The notes beneath the pieces are model-generated. The model worked only from the letters and a program-made list of their open reading frames with translations. It made no database searches and had not been told where the DNA came from. From Geosiphon pyriformis (taxonomy: Eukaryota > Glomeromycota > Glomeromycetes > Archaeosporales > Geosiphonaceae), in assembly GCA_016748015.1 (NCBI GenBank), contig JAAOMT010000603.1:477532-541531 (forward strand): a stretch of DNA of 64,000 nt, written 5' to 3'. Position 1 is the stretch's first letter, and each line of letters opens with the position of its first letter. Made by a program: the position numbers and the translations under genes. This document shows positions 35,266 to 46,993 of the stretch, piece by piece.

Positions 35266-37245
35266 ATGGACTCGAATTACTTTAACCAAATCGGTGATTT
35301 TATGGACCAAACATCAACTAATCTTCACGGTGACTTTACAATTTTCGACGAAAAAACTACCGATTTTCAACCTCATCAAACCCCTTGCCATTGGCAAGCA
35401 GTCGGTAGTCCTTTTCTTTGCACTACACCCTTAATTAACTGTCATGATTTAACCTCTCCTCTTGATCGAGCCGTATGGCCGGTTTTATCTGCTGGAACTA
35501 CTCCCGCATTGTTTCCTGAAGATTATCGAGTTGTTCGTCCACAACATCAAAAAACTAGCTGGCATTTATTGTCTGCTGGAACTACTCCGTTTCTCAAGGC
35601 CGAGGAATTCTATGAAATGGAAGACCAACATTATTTCAACGTGAATGAAAGCCCTTTCCCAACAAACTCGAATGACCTTTCCTATAACGAACTCGCGGAA
35701 TTGACACCAATAATTTTACAAATGTCTTCAATAGAGCATCAATCGCAATTACAAGGATCTCAAATTATTTCTCCCATCATCCCTTCAAATTCCTTGGATT
35801 TCGAATCTCCTTTACCACAATCGCTTCCTCTTACTCCGGGACTTGACATTCAGCACCAACCACAATTATCGTTATTACAATCATCTCTTTCATCAGTTCC
35901 CATGACTGAAACTAATCAAATTATCGATCAAGGCCAATCGGATAATTCCTGGATCCCCTTCTCTCCTTATCCACAATCAGTTAATACCGCTGATAATATG
36001 ATGGTCTTAACACATTCACCCATCTCTTACGATATCTGCCATGGTATTGATTCTGATAAAAGTCTTCTATTAGCATCACTTCACAATTACACCTCGGACA
36101 CATCAGCATATTCATCGGCTATGACTACTCCTCAAAACATTCACTACATCTACCCTGAGATTGTTGCTGGAGTCGATCCAATTCCTTTTGTTGATTCCTT
36201 AAACTACCCTGATAACACATCTGCTATCATGAACCAAAAGAAAGCCGCCATAAATTTCCCAATACCAGAACACACAATTTCAAAAGTAACAGGAAGGCTA
36301 AGGAATTTAGGGAAACCTAAATATTATGGAAATTCGTTTTACGGTGATTTGCAAGATATCAGAACGCAAGATCAAACCATCGCTTTGACCACAATAAAGA
36401 AGCGATCAGGTGAAAAACTAGCAGATTCAAGAAGCTCCATCAAAAACCCGAATGATTCCAACACACCGTTCTACGGTGATTTGCAAGATATCGAAATGGA
36501 AGTACCTATTGCTCTACCTGAAATGGAGAAGCAATCAAGTTCAGGAAATTCGGCCAAAGAAATTGATACACCCTCAGAATTAACAGTCATCACAACAGGT
36601 ACGACCCCTAACAATGACGAGACTACATCTGCGGCCAAAAATGAAACCACTCCTCAAGAAGAAGTCGGCACATCTTCGAATACCTCTGTTCCAGATGAAG
36701 GCCTTTCAGCTTTGCCTGGTAGTCCTGCCCTTACTTCAACCGCTCAAGAAATTGTGGGAACTTCTTCAAACTTAATCGGTTCAATTTCTGACACGACAAC
36801 AGCCGAGGCAAGAACAAAACGTCCGGTCCCAATTTGTCCTCGCCCAGACCAAGAGAAACAAGAGACTCCCTCCGGTGCAGGTGCTGAAGAAACTGATCTT
36901 GAGCCGCTCAGAAAAAGGAGACGAAAGTCGACCGGTTCAGCTTCGGGTCAATCATCGACTGGCGAGGACAAAGAGAGAAGATTTCCTTGTCCATTGTGTA
37001 ACTATCGCTTTGCACGAAAATGGAACAGGGACGAACACAAAAAGACCCATGACACGAATAGGCAAAAGGATTTCGCCTGTGAATTCCCCGGGTGTACCTC
37101 TACCTTCACACGTAAGCATGATCTTAAGAGACATACTGGAAATGTTCACGTGGGCGAAATCAATTTCCAATGTCCCGCCTGTAAAAAAGGTTTCAGCCGC
37201 AAGGATGCCTGGAAACGGCACGTAATATCCTGCGACAAAAAGTAA
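35266..37245 (+). CDS. C2H2 zinc-finger transcription factor, single exon
   Basis: Encodes 659 residues, probably a nuclear DNA-binding regulator. Three C-terminal fingers span about residues 575-656: CPLCNYRFARKWNRDEHKKTH (C-x2-C-x12-H-x3-H as C2H2), CEFPGC-x12-H-x4-H (TFTRKHDLKRHTGNVH), and CPACKKGFSRKDAWKRHVIS with a final Cys in place of the last His (C2HC). The order and the C2HC third finger recall yeast Ace2/Swi5, but I would not name an orthologue. A basic stretch (LRKRRRKS) before the fingers is a likely nuclear signal. The N-terminal 530 residues are Ser/Thr/Pro/Gln-rich, with repeated SAGTTP and FYGDLQDI motifs. The first in-frame ATG was chosen; the leader is long and pyrimidine-rich. 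Confidence 0.93.
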   Translation: MDSNYFNQIGDFMDQTSTNLHGDFTIFDEKTTDFQPHQTPCHWQAVGSPFLCTTPLINCHDLTSPLDRAVWPVLSAGTTPALFPEDYRVVRPQHQKTSWHLLSAGTTPFLKAEEFYEMEDQHYFNVNESPFPTNSNDLSYNELAELTPIILQMSSIEHQSQLQGSQIISPIIPSNSLDFESPLPQSLPLTPGLDIQHQPQLSLLQSSLSSVPMTETNQIIDQGQSDNSWIPFSPYPQSVNTADNMMVLTHSPISYDICHGIDSDKSLLLASLHNYTSDTSAYSSAMTTPQNIHYIYPEIVAGVDPIPFVDSLNYPDNTSAIMNQKKAAINFPIPEHTISKVTGRLRNLGKPKYYGNSFYGDLQDIRTQDQTIALTTIKKRSGEKLADSRSSIKNPNDSNTPFYGDLQDIEMEVPIALPEMEKQSSSGNSAKEIDTPSELTVITTGTTPNNDETTSAAKNETTPQEEVGTSSNTSVPDEGLSALPGSPALTSTAQEIVGTSSNLIGSISDTTTAEARTKRPVPICPRPDQEKQETPSGAGAEETDLEPLRKRRRKSTGSASGQSSTGEDKERRFPCPLCNYRFARKWNRDEHKKTHDTNRQKDFACEFPGCTSTFTRKHDLKRHTGNVHVGEINFQCPACKKGFSRKDAWKRHVISCDKK

Positions 37246-38266
37246 TTATTTAATCGAGGATCACAATTGCTTCCTCAAACCGTACAATAAAAAACGATAA
37301 ATCTCTATTGCGTAAAACGGTCGTGACTTGTGTTGGCTTTTCCTTGAAAAGCAAAAAACAAGTGGTAATAATGGACGTGGGTATTAATACATACCCTTTC
37401 CCATTATTTACTAATAGACGACTTGGCAATGGTGAGCCAAGAATGTAAGAAGTTAAAGAAGGTCGTTTCCCCATCTTAGATTGTAAGATAGTTAAGAATC
37501 CGTTAGCTAGTTAGTAAATTAGTTTGTCAGTTCCTTTTTCTTTTGTTTTACGTCCGACGATCATGTCGACTCATTCTTAAATTAATGAATAAAGAATTTT
37601 TTGGGTCTTCATAAGTCCATCTCATACCTCTTTTGAATTATTATTTTATTGGTTTATCCACTCTTTGTGGTTGTTAGTTGCCGCTCAAGTTAAAAAAGAA
37701 ATATGATGTACAAATTACAAATCTTGGGAAATTATTGGCACTCGCCTATCTAGTATTAATATCAGCTCTTGTGGGAATATGACATAAGCATCATTTATCT
37801 GTTGATTTGTTTATCTAATGTTTTTTTTGATATTGTCAAACTATTTAATTTTAAATGTATTTGTACTTTTGAATATTGTTATTGTGTCTGAATGTTATTT
37901 TTTAAATAAATTCTAAAATGTTTGAATTGTTTCTTTAAATAATCGCATCTTAAAATGTAATTTCTGAATTGATTTAAAGTATGATAATTATTTTTAATCT
38001 TGTTTAAATATTAATATTATTAAATTAGATTTTTGATTCAATTATCAAATATAGTTGATTAATTAATATTGTTTTGAAATATATATATATATACATTTTT
38101 TTTTGTTTTTAATTTTGTCATTTTAAAATTAATTTTTAAAATTAAAACCCAATTACAACCATTAAAATTAAATTACAATAAATTAATTAAGCTTAAAAAA
38201 ATATTAAAAAACAAAAAAAACTTGAAAATAATTAAATTAAATTAAATTATTAAATAAAAAACTTTA

Positions 38267-38297
<31 letters not shown>

Positions 38298-38505
38298 TAG
38301 ATTAATATATGTATTTTAATGTAAAATAAATAAATAAAAATATATTACCAATTTTTTTAAATTTAATTTTGTTATAAAAAACTTTTTTTATTTTTTTATT
38401 TTATGATTATAACTAAAACAAAGTGTAAAAAAGTTTTAAATGTTATTTTTTTTATAGTAATTAATAAAATTTCAATAAAAAAAGAGAACTTAATACTAAT
38501 AAAAA
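37246..38505. other. 3' flank of zinc-finger gene and A+T-rich DNA
   Basis: The first 400 bp have gene-island composition and presumably hold the 3' UTR. From about 37800 the DNA becomes A+T-rich, with an ATT run at about 38268-38298. No gene was recognised. It ends where the LINE leader (ACTTTTTTCTCTC) begins. Confidence 0.6.
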
Positions 38506-39998
38506 ACTTTTTTCTCTCTTTCATCTCAAATTCCTAAAAAAGAGTCAAAAGTTTTTGAAAGAAGTTTTTTAACCATTCAGTATGATAAAACCAAACTGTT
38601 TTTTGACTTCGAGACCACCATTGGCCCTAGTATAGCTGTCATAGAAAAGATTGCAAAAAATTCTGGTTCTAGTAGGGGTTTCAAATCTGTTCTGTCAAGG
38701 AAAAAGAGAAAAGGCATTGCTTTGGATGAAAGTGTTGATGTGAAAGTGGTTTCTGCTAAACTGTCTGGTGGTCATTCATGGGGGTCTGAAACTGGTGATA
38801 CTATTGAGTCTAAGAGTGTTGACATGGAAGAAGAATGTCTGGTAGAAGAAACCAGCTTCAATTACAGTAAAAATGGTGCACTTGCTAATGGGGATCCTAA
38901 TCAAACACCAAAGAATTCTAAGATCAAGACCAAAAAAGCATTGGACAAGTCTCTAAGGATAATCAACTATGTGACTGGCAGTGAGAATAATGATGTTTTG
39001 AATGAGTTTGCTCTTCTCCCACCCCTTCTTCTAATCAAGTCTTCTGTTCAAATTTCTGTGTGCAAATCTTTTGCTTTAGATATTGATTTTGTTTCCATCA
39101 CTGTGAATTCTTCTTGGGAAAAATTGGGTTTTATTAGGAAAATTTTCTCTGGTGTAAACAGTTTTGAAAGGGTCTCTACCCCCTCAAAATTTGGTAGAAT
39201 TATCTGTGTTACTTTTACATCTGAGAAGGTGATGATAAATGCGGCTAATTTAGCCAATGATTGTGGTGTTGTAGTAAATACCAATCTCAAGCACCCAGTC
39301 AACAATCATATGAATCGGGCTATTGTTTTGAAAGAAATTTCTGTAGGCACTTCTGTGGAGGCTGTGTGGGCTGCAGTGTCTGCTTTTAGGAAGATTAAGG
39401 TGATCAAAATGCAATTGGTGGGTTTGTGGCAAAAGGCAATCATTAAATTGAAGGATTAAGATCAAGCTGATCTGTTGGCTTCTGAATGGTCCATCCTTAG
39501 CAGGAAAGATGCAGTGCAAGTGGCCAGGGCTGATATTAATAAACAATTGTGAAAAGCCAAAGATAGTTATAGGGCTTTGCTGTATACTCTCCCTATAGGA
39601 ACTATTGCTCATGATTTATGGGATTTCATTGGATCTGTTGGTGGGAAAACTTGCTTCATCGATCGTAATCCTGCCAGTTACTCTCGTGTCTACTGTGCCA
39701 CTGTGTGTTTTAGTTCTGAAATGGAATTGGTTAAAACAATGGCAGCAACTCCAGTTATAAAAGGTGTTGGTCTCCATTGGTTTCATCTCTCTTTGGCTTC
39801 ATGTGTGGTCTACAGGAATTTTGGTCATACATCTCTTAGTTGCAGATCTGTTAAAGATACTGTGATTCTGGGTGGCAAAAAGACTCTCCTTTTGACCCAG
39901 AACCAGCTCAGATTAGTGAAAATTTATGCAAAAAAATCTGCATCTATTTCTCGCTCTTTGACTTTCAGTGGTAAGACTTGGGCATCTGTAGTTGGTGC

Positions 39999-40978
39999 TG
40001 TTACCAGAGGTTTTTGGTCTCTTCTTAGCTCTTGTATGTTTGTTGTAATGCTGTTAATTCACAACTATGAGAAGTGTTTTGAATCTCCAATAACTGAATT
40101 TATTTTCAAATTATCTCTTATAATTTGAACTGCTGGGCTTATGAATGGAATGATTAATTCCATGTCAGTTACTTTGTATAATTACATTGTAGTAAACATC
40201 AACTCTTTTCCAGGAAATGCTCATTTGGAAGCTCACTAAAATGTGTAGTTACTTTACTGTAAAAGTCAACTCTTCTATAGAAATTCTTATCTGTAGAATA
40301 CCCAAATAATTTATAATAAGAAAAGAAGAAAAATAAAAAAAATGTAAAAGAAATTGAATTCTGTCAAGAAAAACGTTTTCTATCCAGGCCTGGAGTCACT
40401 AACAGTTTACTGAAATTGGTAGCTAATCAATTTCAAAATGTTAGTTGGGTTTTGGGGATTTTCCAAGTGCAATAATTAAAGAATTTGGTTTTTTGAATTA
40501 TTTGATATTTATTTCTTTTTGTGTGTATAGGAACGGTTTTAAGTAATAAATCTAAAGATAAATACATTTTCTCAAAGAAAAAAGCTCTTTTTTTATACAA
40601 CTTGTCATAACACTATTCTATAAACTTGAACTTTGCTATTTTCTACAATTTTGCTGAACTAAAGATATATTTCAGTGAACTACAAGTTATTTCTGCGAAC
40701 TATTAGATATTTTGGTGAACTATCAATTATTTTGGCGAATTTCTACAAATTTTGGCAAACTTTTTGAATGTTACATAGTTCAAGATATTGCATAATTGAT
40801 CATCACAATTAGGTTACATTTGTGTTATGTACAAATTGGGTTATTAATTAAATGATGATTTTGGATATTTTGCTAATATAATAAGTGATAATTTGAAATG
40901 ATAATATATGTTAATTAATGATAAGATTTATAAGGGTAATTTTATGCTAAACAATATTTCTAATTTCATCTAGTAACA
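39999..40978 (-). repeat. LTR of the antisense element
   Basis: Reverse-complement homologue (980 bp) of the 989-bp LTRs at 46994 and 53187, with matching termini. Differences from those LTRs are mostly transitions. Confidence 0.9.
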
Positions 40979-41440
40979 TAACCTCCTCCTCAAGACTGAG
41001 CTCCGTCGAAGTTCAAGTACTATCTGTAATTTCCAGATAATAATCCAAAATTATTGAAGAAATTTGGTCTGAGAATTGTTGAAATTTCAGTTCTGTAAGC
41101 TTTCCAATGTATTGAATCTTCAAAGGCTGTAAAATTGGTGGCTTTCTGAAGCAACTCAGTAGGCTTGCTGTCGTCTTGGTTTGGCATCTCCTGTATAGAT
41201 TTGGTGTTGGACCAATTCGGTTCTTCCTAAGTCATTGTTGTTTTCAGCAAAAATATTGGCAAATTTTGCAATTAGCTCTTTGAGCTGGCTCTGTTGTTGT
41301 GGTTCAAGTTGTCCCATGTTAATTTGAGATGGTTTTTTTATGACAACATGGTAGTTTTCAGAGCTGGAGTTTGGGTTGATTTTTGGTAGTAAATGTTCAA
41401 TAATTTCAGAGAAATCGGGGACTATTTGGAGTAATTCTTG

Positions 41441-42442
41441 TTAAAAGATATTACTGTGAATAATTCCAATTTCTAAGTTATTTAATAAAACTATGGGGAA
41501 ATTGTTGGGATTGTAAAAAGTAACTCGGATTTTTTTTGTTCCTTCTGGAATATAAATGTTTGGGATTGAAATATTATGTTTCAAGCAGATTTGTTCGTTG
41601 GACTCAAAAATTTGTTGTGTGGTTGTTGGCTTTTCACAAGTGTAAATTTCAGGGTATTCTCCAAAGGGTGAAATGGTAATTGGTTGTGGAAGTCGTAAAA
41701 TTTGGTGAGATTCTTTCTGTTTGTTGAGAGCTATGTTTACTGGAACTGTGAATTGTCCAGTTGAACCAAAACCTTGGATTCCTCTTTCACTTTCTCCCAA
41801 TAGTTCTCTTTGATTGACTAATTGTAAACCCAAAATGTTGATTAAGAGTAAATAAATGGCTTGGGCAATTTTCTCAGCATGTTCAATCTTAAATAGCTTG
41901 TCAGTTTTGTTTTGGAGTATTACTGTTATGTCACCAGTATATCCAGCATTGATTATTCCTCCTCTGACATTGATTCCTTTGTTTGCCAGAGAAAACTGGG
42001 AGGTGATTTGAACCATTGCTCCTAGCAGGATTTCGAGAACAATTTTGAGGTTGATTTTTGTGAGAAATTTGGGTTTGAGAATGAGAGTATCCTTGTCTAG
42101 ATATCTTAGGTCATATCCAGCATTAATTTCATATGCTTTTTCAGGTTTTATTCCTTGTCCATTGTTGTTGAAGTATTTGAGTTGTAAGACAGGCTGATTT
42201 TCGATAAGATAGATAGGTGTTGTTTCAATTTCTTCTGTTGCTTCAGGTTCTCCAAATTCAATTTCATTTTCATCACTTTCACTGGGCAAGGAAATGCTAA
42301 GAGCGTAGCATTCAGAACACCATTGTTCATTACAAAACATTATGTATTCCTTACATAATTTAATGTTCATTTGTTCTAGCCGTTGAGCTTGAGCTTTTTT
42401 AGTCAGGTAGAGATTGGAAAAAATGTTGGAAAAACTTTCCAA
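41441..42442 (-). pseudogene. dUTPase-containing Pol fragment of the antisense element
   Basis: A 333-codon minus-strand frame homologous to 51163-52110 of the longer element. It keeps a Cys pair segment (LCKEYIMFCNEQWCSEC, one Cys changed) and the trimeric dUTPase motifs: INAGYDLRY (motif 1), SQFSLANKGI (motif 2), GGIINAGYTGDITVILQN (motif 3; the second Asp position reads Asn) and GFGSTGQF (motif 5). The upstream end, LESFSNIFSNLYLTKKAQ, has drifted from the corresponding part of the longer element. The frame is open but detached from any start or polyprotein. Confidence 0.85.
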
Positions 42443-45400
42443 ATCTTTTTTAAGCTTATTTGCCTGCTTTGATGGTTTAGCTCTAACTGGTGGTGCATCC
42501 TTACAAATTTCTTCTCAATGAATGAGCTAATCTGAAAGGTAGCCATGTGCAATGTTTGTGGAATGAACAATCTTGCAAAACAAGATAATGTTATTCATTG
42601 GCATAGGAACATAAACAATCTTATTTCCATTGTTATGGAGTCTAAACTTAAAGGAAAGATTCAACTCTGGTTAACCAGCAAATTTGATGGTGTCCAGGTA
42701 TTTACTTCTGGTCTGGATTCTGGTTATCTGGGTGTTGGCATAGTGATTATTATGAACTCTTTTTTGGCTAAACATGTGTATAAGATCTCTAAAGTGCCAG
42801 GTCAGCTCCTATCCATTAAGTTGCTTTTCAAAAATAAACTTTTGGTATCAATTTTAGAACTTTACACAGGTGCTTCTTTGGTGGTTCAGTTTGCTCAGGC
42901 TGATAAGATCAACTCTCTCATCGCAAGGGCTGTTAATGAATCTTTTTTTGTTGTCTTCGGTGGTGATTTTAATGAAGATGGGTCTCATAAGTGTGCTAGT
43001 TTCAAAAAATGCCTTGATTTAGGACTGGTCAATTCTTTAGTTGGGAGTGAGTTTTTGAAGATGCCTACTTGGGCAAATTCTAGAGGCATTAGAAAAACAA
43101 TTAATTTTGTGTTCATATCTCCTAATCTGGTTAATGTGTTAGTGCATCATGATGTCTTGGATGTCAGTGAGCATTTTGACACAGATTATCGGACTGTTTC
43201 TGTGTCCTTGGGTTTGGGTGGGCTTTTAAATATACAGTTGAACTCTCTTCACAAACAAGCAAACAAAAACAGATAGAAGTTTAATTTCAGAGGCACTAAT
43301 GAAAATAAATGGATTAACTTCAAGTGTACTATATTGGATAATGTTATAATGTTTGCAGATGAGTTTTTTGCTTTAATAAGATTGTCAGATTTAGATGCAA
43401 TGTGGGGGGTTGTTCACAAAATTTTCATTCTTTTGGCAAACAAAGTGTTCAAAAAGAAATAGTTTAAGGAGTTTGATGAGGTCTTCACCAAGAATTCTTC
43501 GAGATTTCACAAGTTAGAGCTTTTGGTTTCTAGGATTGTCAAAGCATCTCATAAGAAAGATGGTGAGTATTTTGCTTCTCTCATAGAATGTTGGAATTCT
43601 CTGGATAGTGATAGGACTTTAGTCATTCAGTCTCTGATTGCTTCTGATATGAACTCTGGTCAAGTTCATTCTGCTCTTTTGGGTGTTAGGAAATCTTATC
43701 ATGCATTTAAACTTGTTAAATCTCAGTGTGCTAAAGAGGCTCACATCAGATCTGCCATTGATAAAAAGATGGAGAGTTTTGGAGTGAATAAGAATCATAC
43801 AATAAAGAGTGTTTTTGAGCATCCATTTCATAAGGTGGTGCTTAATCACTTGATTGTCAATGATGAACTGATTTTGGAATCTGATCTGATTAAGTCTGAG
43901 GTAGATGTAATTATGGAGAGTTGGACCAGGAAACATAGGGTGGTTGATAATGTTTCGGATGATTGGTGCTGCCAATACCATCCGTTGGAGTATGTTTTTG
44001 ATGAAGCTTTCTCTGGTATAATGTGTCCAATCAGTTTTGATGAATTGTTTAGGATAATTTCTGATCTTCCTGATGGCAAAGCTGTTGGTTTGTTGGAGAT
44101 ATCTAATAAGCTTTGGAAACATTGGAATAAGTTGGTTCTAGACATGTTGTTGGTACTTTTAAATTCTTGTTTAACTGGTGAATTTGTGCCTGGTCCTTGG
44201 AAAGAGGCCTGAGTCTTGATGATTCTCAAACTCTATGAATGGGAGGGCATTTTGACAAATACTCATCTCATTGCTTTGATTGAAATGACCTGTAAGATTT
44301 TTTCCAAGGTTCTCTCTGATAGGATTTCTGCAGCTTACAGTGCTTTTAATGTTTTTCATGAGGACAATTTTTTGGTTTTGAAGGGTACAACTACTTAGTC
44401 TCCCATTTTTGCTATTGGTTTGGTAATTGAAGATGCCTTGGAAAAGGACCAAGAACTCTGGTTGGTTTTGCAAGACATATGAAAGGCCTATAATTCGGTC
44501 AGCTGGAAGCATCTCAAGAAAAGTTTGATTAGGATTAAGATGTGCAGCAAATTTATTTGATTTTTTGGTAATATTTACAGAGATTATACCAACTGAGTTA
44601 TGACAGATTTTGATTTGACTAATGGTTATCGTGTTCATAATAGTTTAGATCAAGGGGAAGTTTTTTCCTCACTTCTGTGGCACATCTTTTATGATCCTCT
44701 GTTGTGTGAAGTTAAGTGTTAGGAAAGTGTGTATAGATATAGGTTGAACTCTTATTTTGTTTCTAGAAGTGGTTACCCTGAATCCCAGGCTGGGCTCTCT
44801 TTATTTTTTTACTGCTGGTGCTTTTGTTGATAACACAATTTGGGTTGGTAGCAGTCAGATTGCTACTCAACATATTCTTAATATTGCCAGTGAATTTTTT
44901 CAGATTAATGACATCTCAATTAATAATGACAAAACAGTGGTCATTCTAATCAATAGCAAGATCAGTAGTCTTTCTCTTTCTATTAGTGGTTCACCCATCT
45001 TTATTGCCAAAAAGAAGAAGTCTCATTGGTATCTGGGTATTTTTTTTTCAACTAAAGGTCTTTCAAAACCTAGTTTGGCTAAAGTGCATTCAGATATTCA
45101 ATTTTTTGTCAATTTGGTCCTGAAAAAGGCTGTCTCTAATAAACAATACTTGTACTTGGTTTTAGCGGTCCTCCAACCCATTGTCAGCTATCAGATGCAA
45201 TTTAGTTTTGTTCCAATCGGCATTTGTGACAAGTAGGATGCTCTGGTTTGTAGGGATTTAAAGCTTAAGTCTGGTCTTTTGCTCAATTTTCTTAATGATA
45301 CACTTCATCACCCTTTTTTTTATGGTTTAAAGTCATTTTTACAAGTTCAGTCTGAATACAAGATTGCCTCTCTTGTCAGTTTTGTGAACTCTGTTGGGAT

Positions 45401-46993
45401 TTTGGGTTGCTTGTTTTCTCATAGATCTCATGATTTACAAGTCTGGTATTGGTGCCCTGTTCATTCATTGAATTTATCTGTTTGTATTTGTGTTAGCATT
45501 TCTAATAACTTTTTGGCAGGGATGGTCCAAATTCTTCTTGATTGCAATTTGTCCTTGGGTGGCTCTTTAGCCAATTCTTTTCAGTCTTGTGGTAGCATGT
45601 TCATGTCTGCTATTCTAGGCAAGTCGAAGTTTTCCAGGTTTTTCTCTTCTCTCCAGAAGTACAGTGTTGCTTTTGTGGATCAACTTTGTGATCATCATGG
45701 CACTGTATTTGATTGTACACTTTCAAGTGATGGAAGAGGCTCGACTCTCATGGCCCCATTCTTGAGTGGTTCAAGCTTGCTATGGCTTTTCTCGATGGTG
45801 TGAATTTTTTTTTTGCTGGTCCTTTGGTTTTGGGTAGTGCTGTTTTTATGAACATCCTTGAATCTGGTGATTTTGTCTCTATTCATGACTGTCTTTCTCA
45901 TGTTGGTTCAAGTGAAATATCTATATACACAGATGAATCTCTGAGAAATTTAAGCACAGCTGGCTGTAGGGCTGGTGCTGCTGCTTTTTTTGAGAACATT
46001 GGTATGGGTCTGGGTATTGGTGTAACAGGTTTAATGTTATCTACTCTTGCAGAATTGCAGGCTATTACATTGGCCCTGGAGTGTGTTTTCCCATCTAGCT
46101 CTGTATAGTTGTTTTCAGATAGTCAATCTGCTTTAAATGCATGCAAGTCTGAATTGGGTCTTGTGTGTCCAGATTTTTGTAATTAGTGTTGGGTTGAGTG
46201 CCAACATATTGCTAATATTATTGGATGTAAGAATTTACATGTTAGTTGACACAAGATTAAAGGTCATTCTGGCGTTTTCAGGAATGAACATGCTGACTTG
46301 ATTGCTGATGCTGCCTTTTTTTTTGGTTGACATCTTCTTCCTCACTTGGATGAATGCTATATAGTTGCTAATGGTAATGTCATTTCTGGCAACTTCAGAT
46401 ATTTTGTTTGTGATATTTACCATTCCATTTGTTATACATGTTGGGAAGTTGGTTCTGGCTCTAAGTTCTTGGCTGATAGCTTGCTCTCTAAGATTGATTG
46501 GTCCCGCTCCTCGCTGGTTTGGCATTCTGATTTGCATATGGCCACTGGTTTCACTAGCAGACTTTTGGCTCGCATCTGTACTTATTTTATGAAAGCTTTG
46601 CATCATTGGCTTTCTGTCGCAGTTTGGAAGTGCCTCTATAATAGACATTATCCTAGTGTGCTTTGTTTGTATTGTGGTAAGGTGGAAACTTCAGATCATG
46701 TGTTTTTTTGTAAAGTCAATAATTCTGCTCAATTCCATATATTGGACTCTCATGTTGCTTCTTGGAGAACGCTTTCTGGTTTATCTCATTTTTCTTCTTG
46801 TGTGTTGTAGCTGCTGTCATCTTGTGTTTCTGATTTTTCAGTCTCTATGGCCCTTTATAAGAGTTTTGTGTTTAATGGTTGGTTTCATGAGGCTGTCTCC
46901 ATCTTTCATGATCTGAAGATTGCTGGTTTGGAGGTTGTTAAGTTTGTAAGATCTTTTGGTCTTGCCTTTAAAGATAATATATGGTCAGTCCAT

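Larger units (their letters stand above)
39999..42491 (-). mobile_element. Antisense 5'-truncated LTR retrotransposon copy with dUTPase
   Basis: A minus-strand copy of the element at 46994-54175. It has one complete LTR (39999-40978, reading TGTTACCAG...TAACA on the plus strand at its ends), the purine-rich 3' junction beside it, and about 1.5 kb of internal sequence. It is flanked by GGTGC at 39994-39998 and 42492-42496, a candidate target-site duplication. Gag, protease and the second LTR are absent. Its internal part keeps the first codons of the RT region (TELVQHQIYTGDAKPRRQQA on the minus strand at about 41220) and then jumps to the extreme 3' end. Confidence 0.85.
38580..42521 (+). pseudogene. 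LINE ORF1 (split by antisense LTR insertion 39999-42491)
   Basis: One frame runs from about 38580 (upstream start unclear) to 39998, then resumes at 42497 after the insertion and stops at TGA 42519-42521. Internal stops: TAA 39457-39459 and TGA 39550-39552, each a transition away from CAA and CGA. A Lys/Ser-rich N-terminal part is followed by a conserved segment (KSFALDIDFVSITVNSSWEK, RKIFSGVNSFERVSTPSKFG, AIVLKEISVGTSVEAVW) and a knuckle at 39802-39843, CVVYRNFGHTSLSC, where the second Cys has become Tyr. It then reaches KTWASVVGA. The protein is related to, but distinct from, the ORF1 at 7139-9541. Confidence 0.85.
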
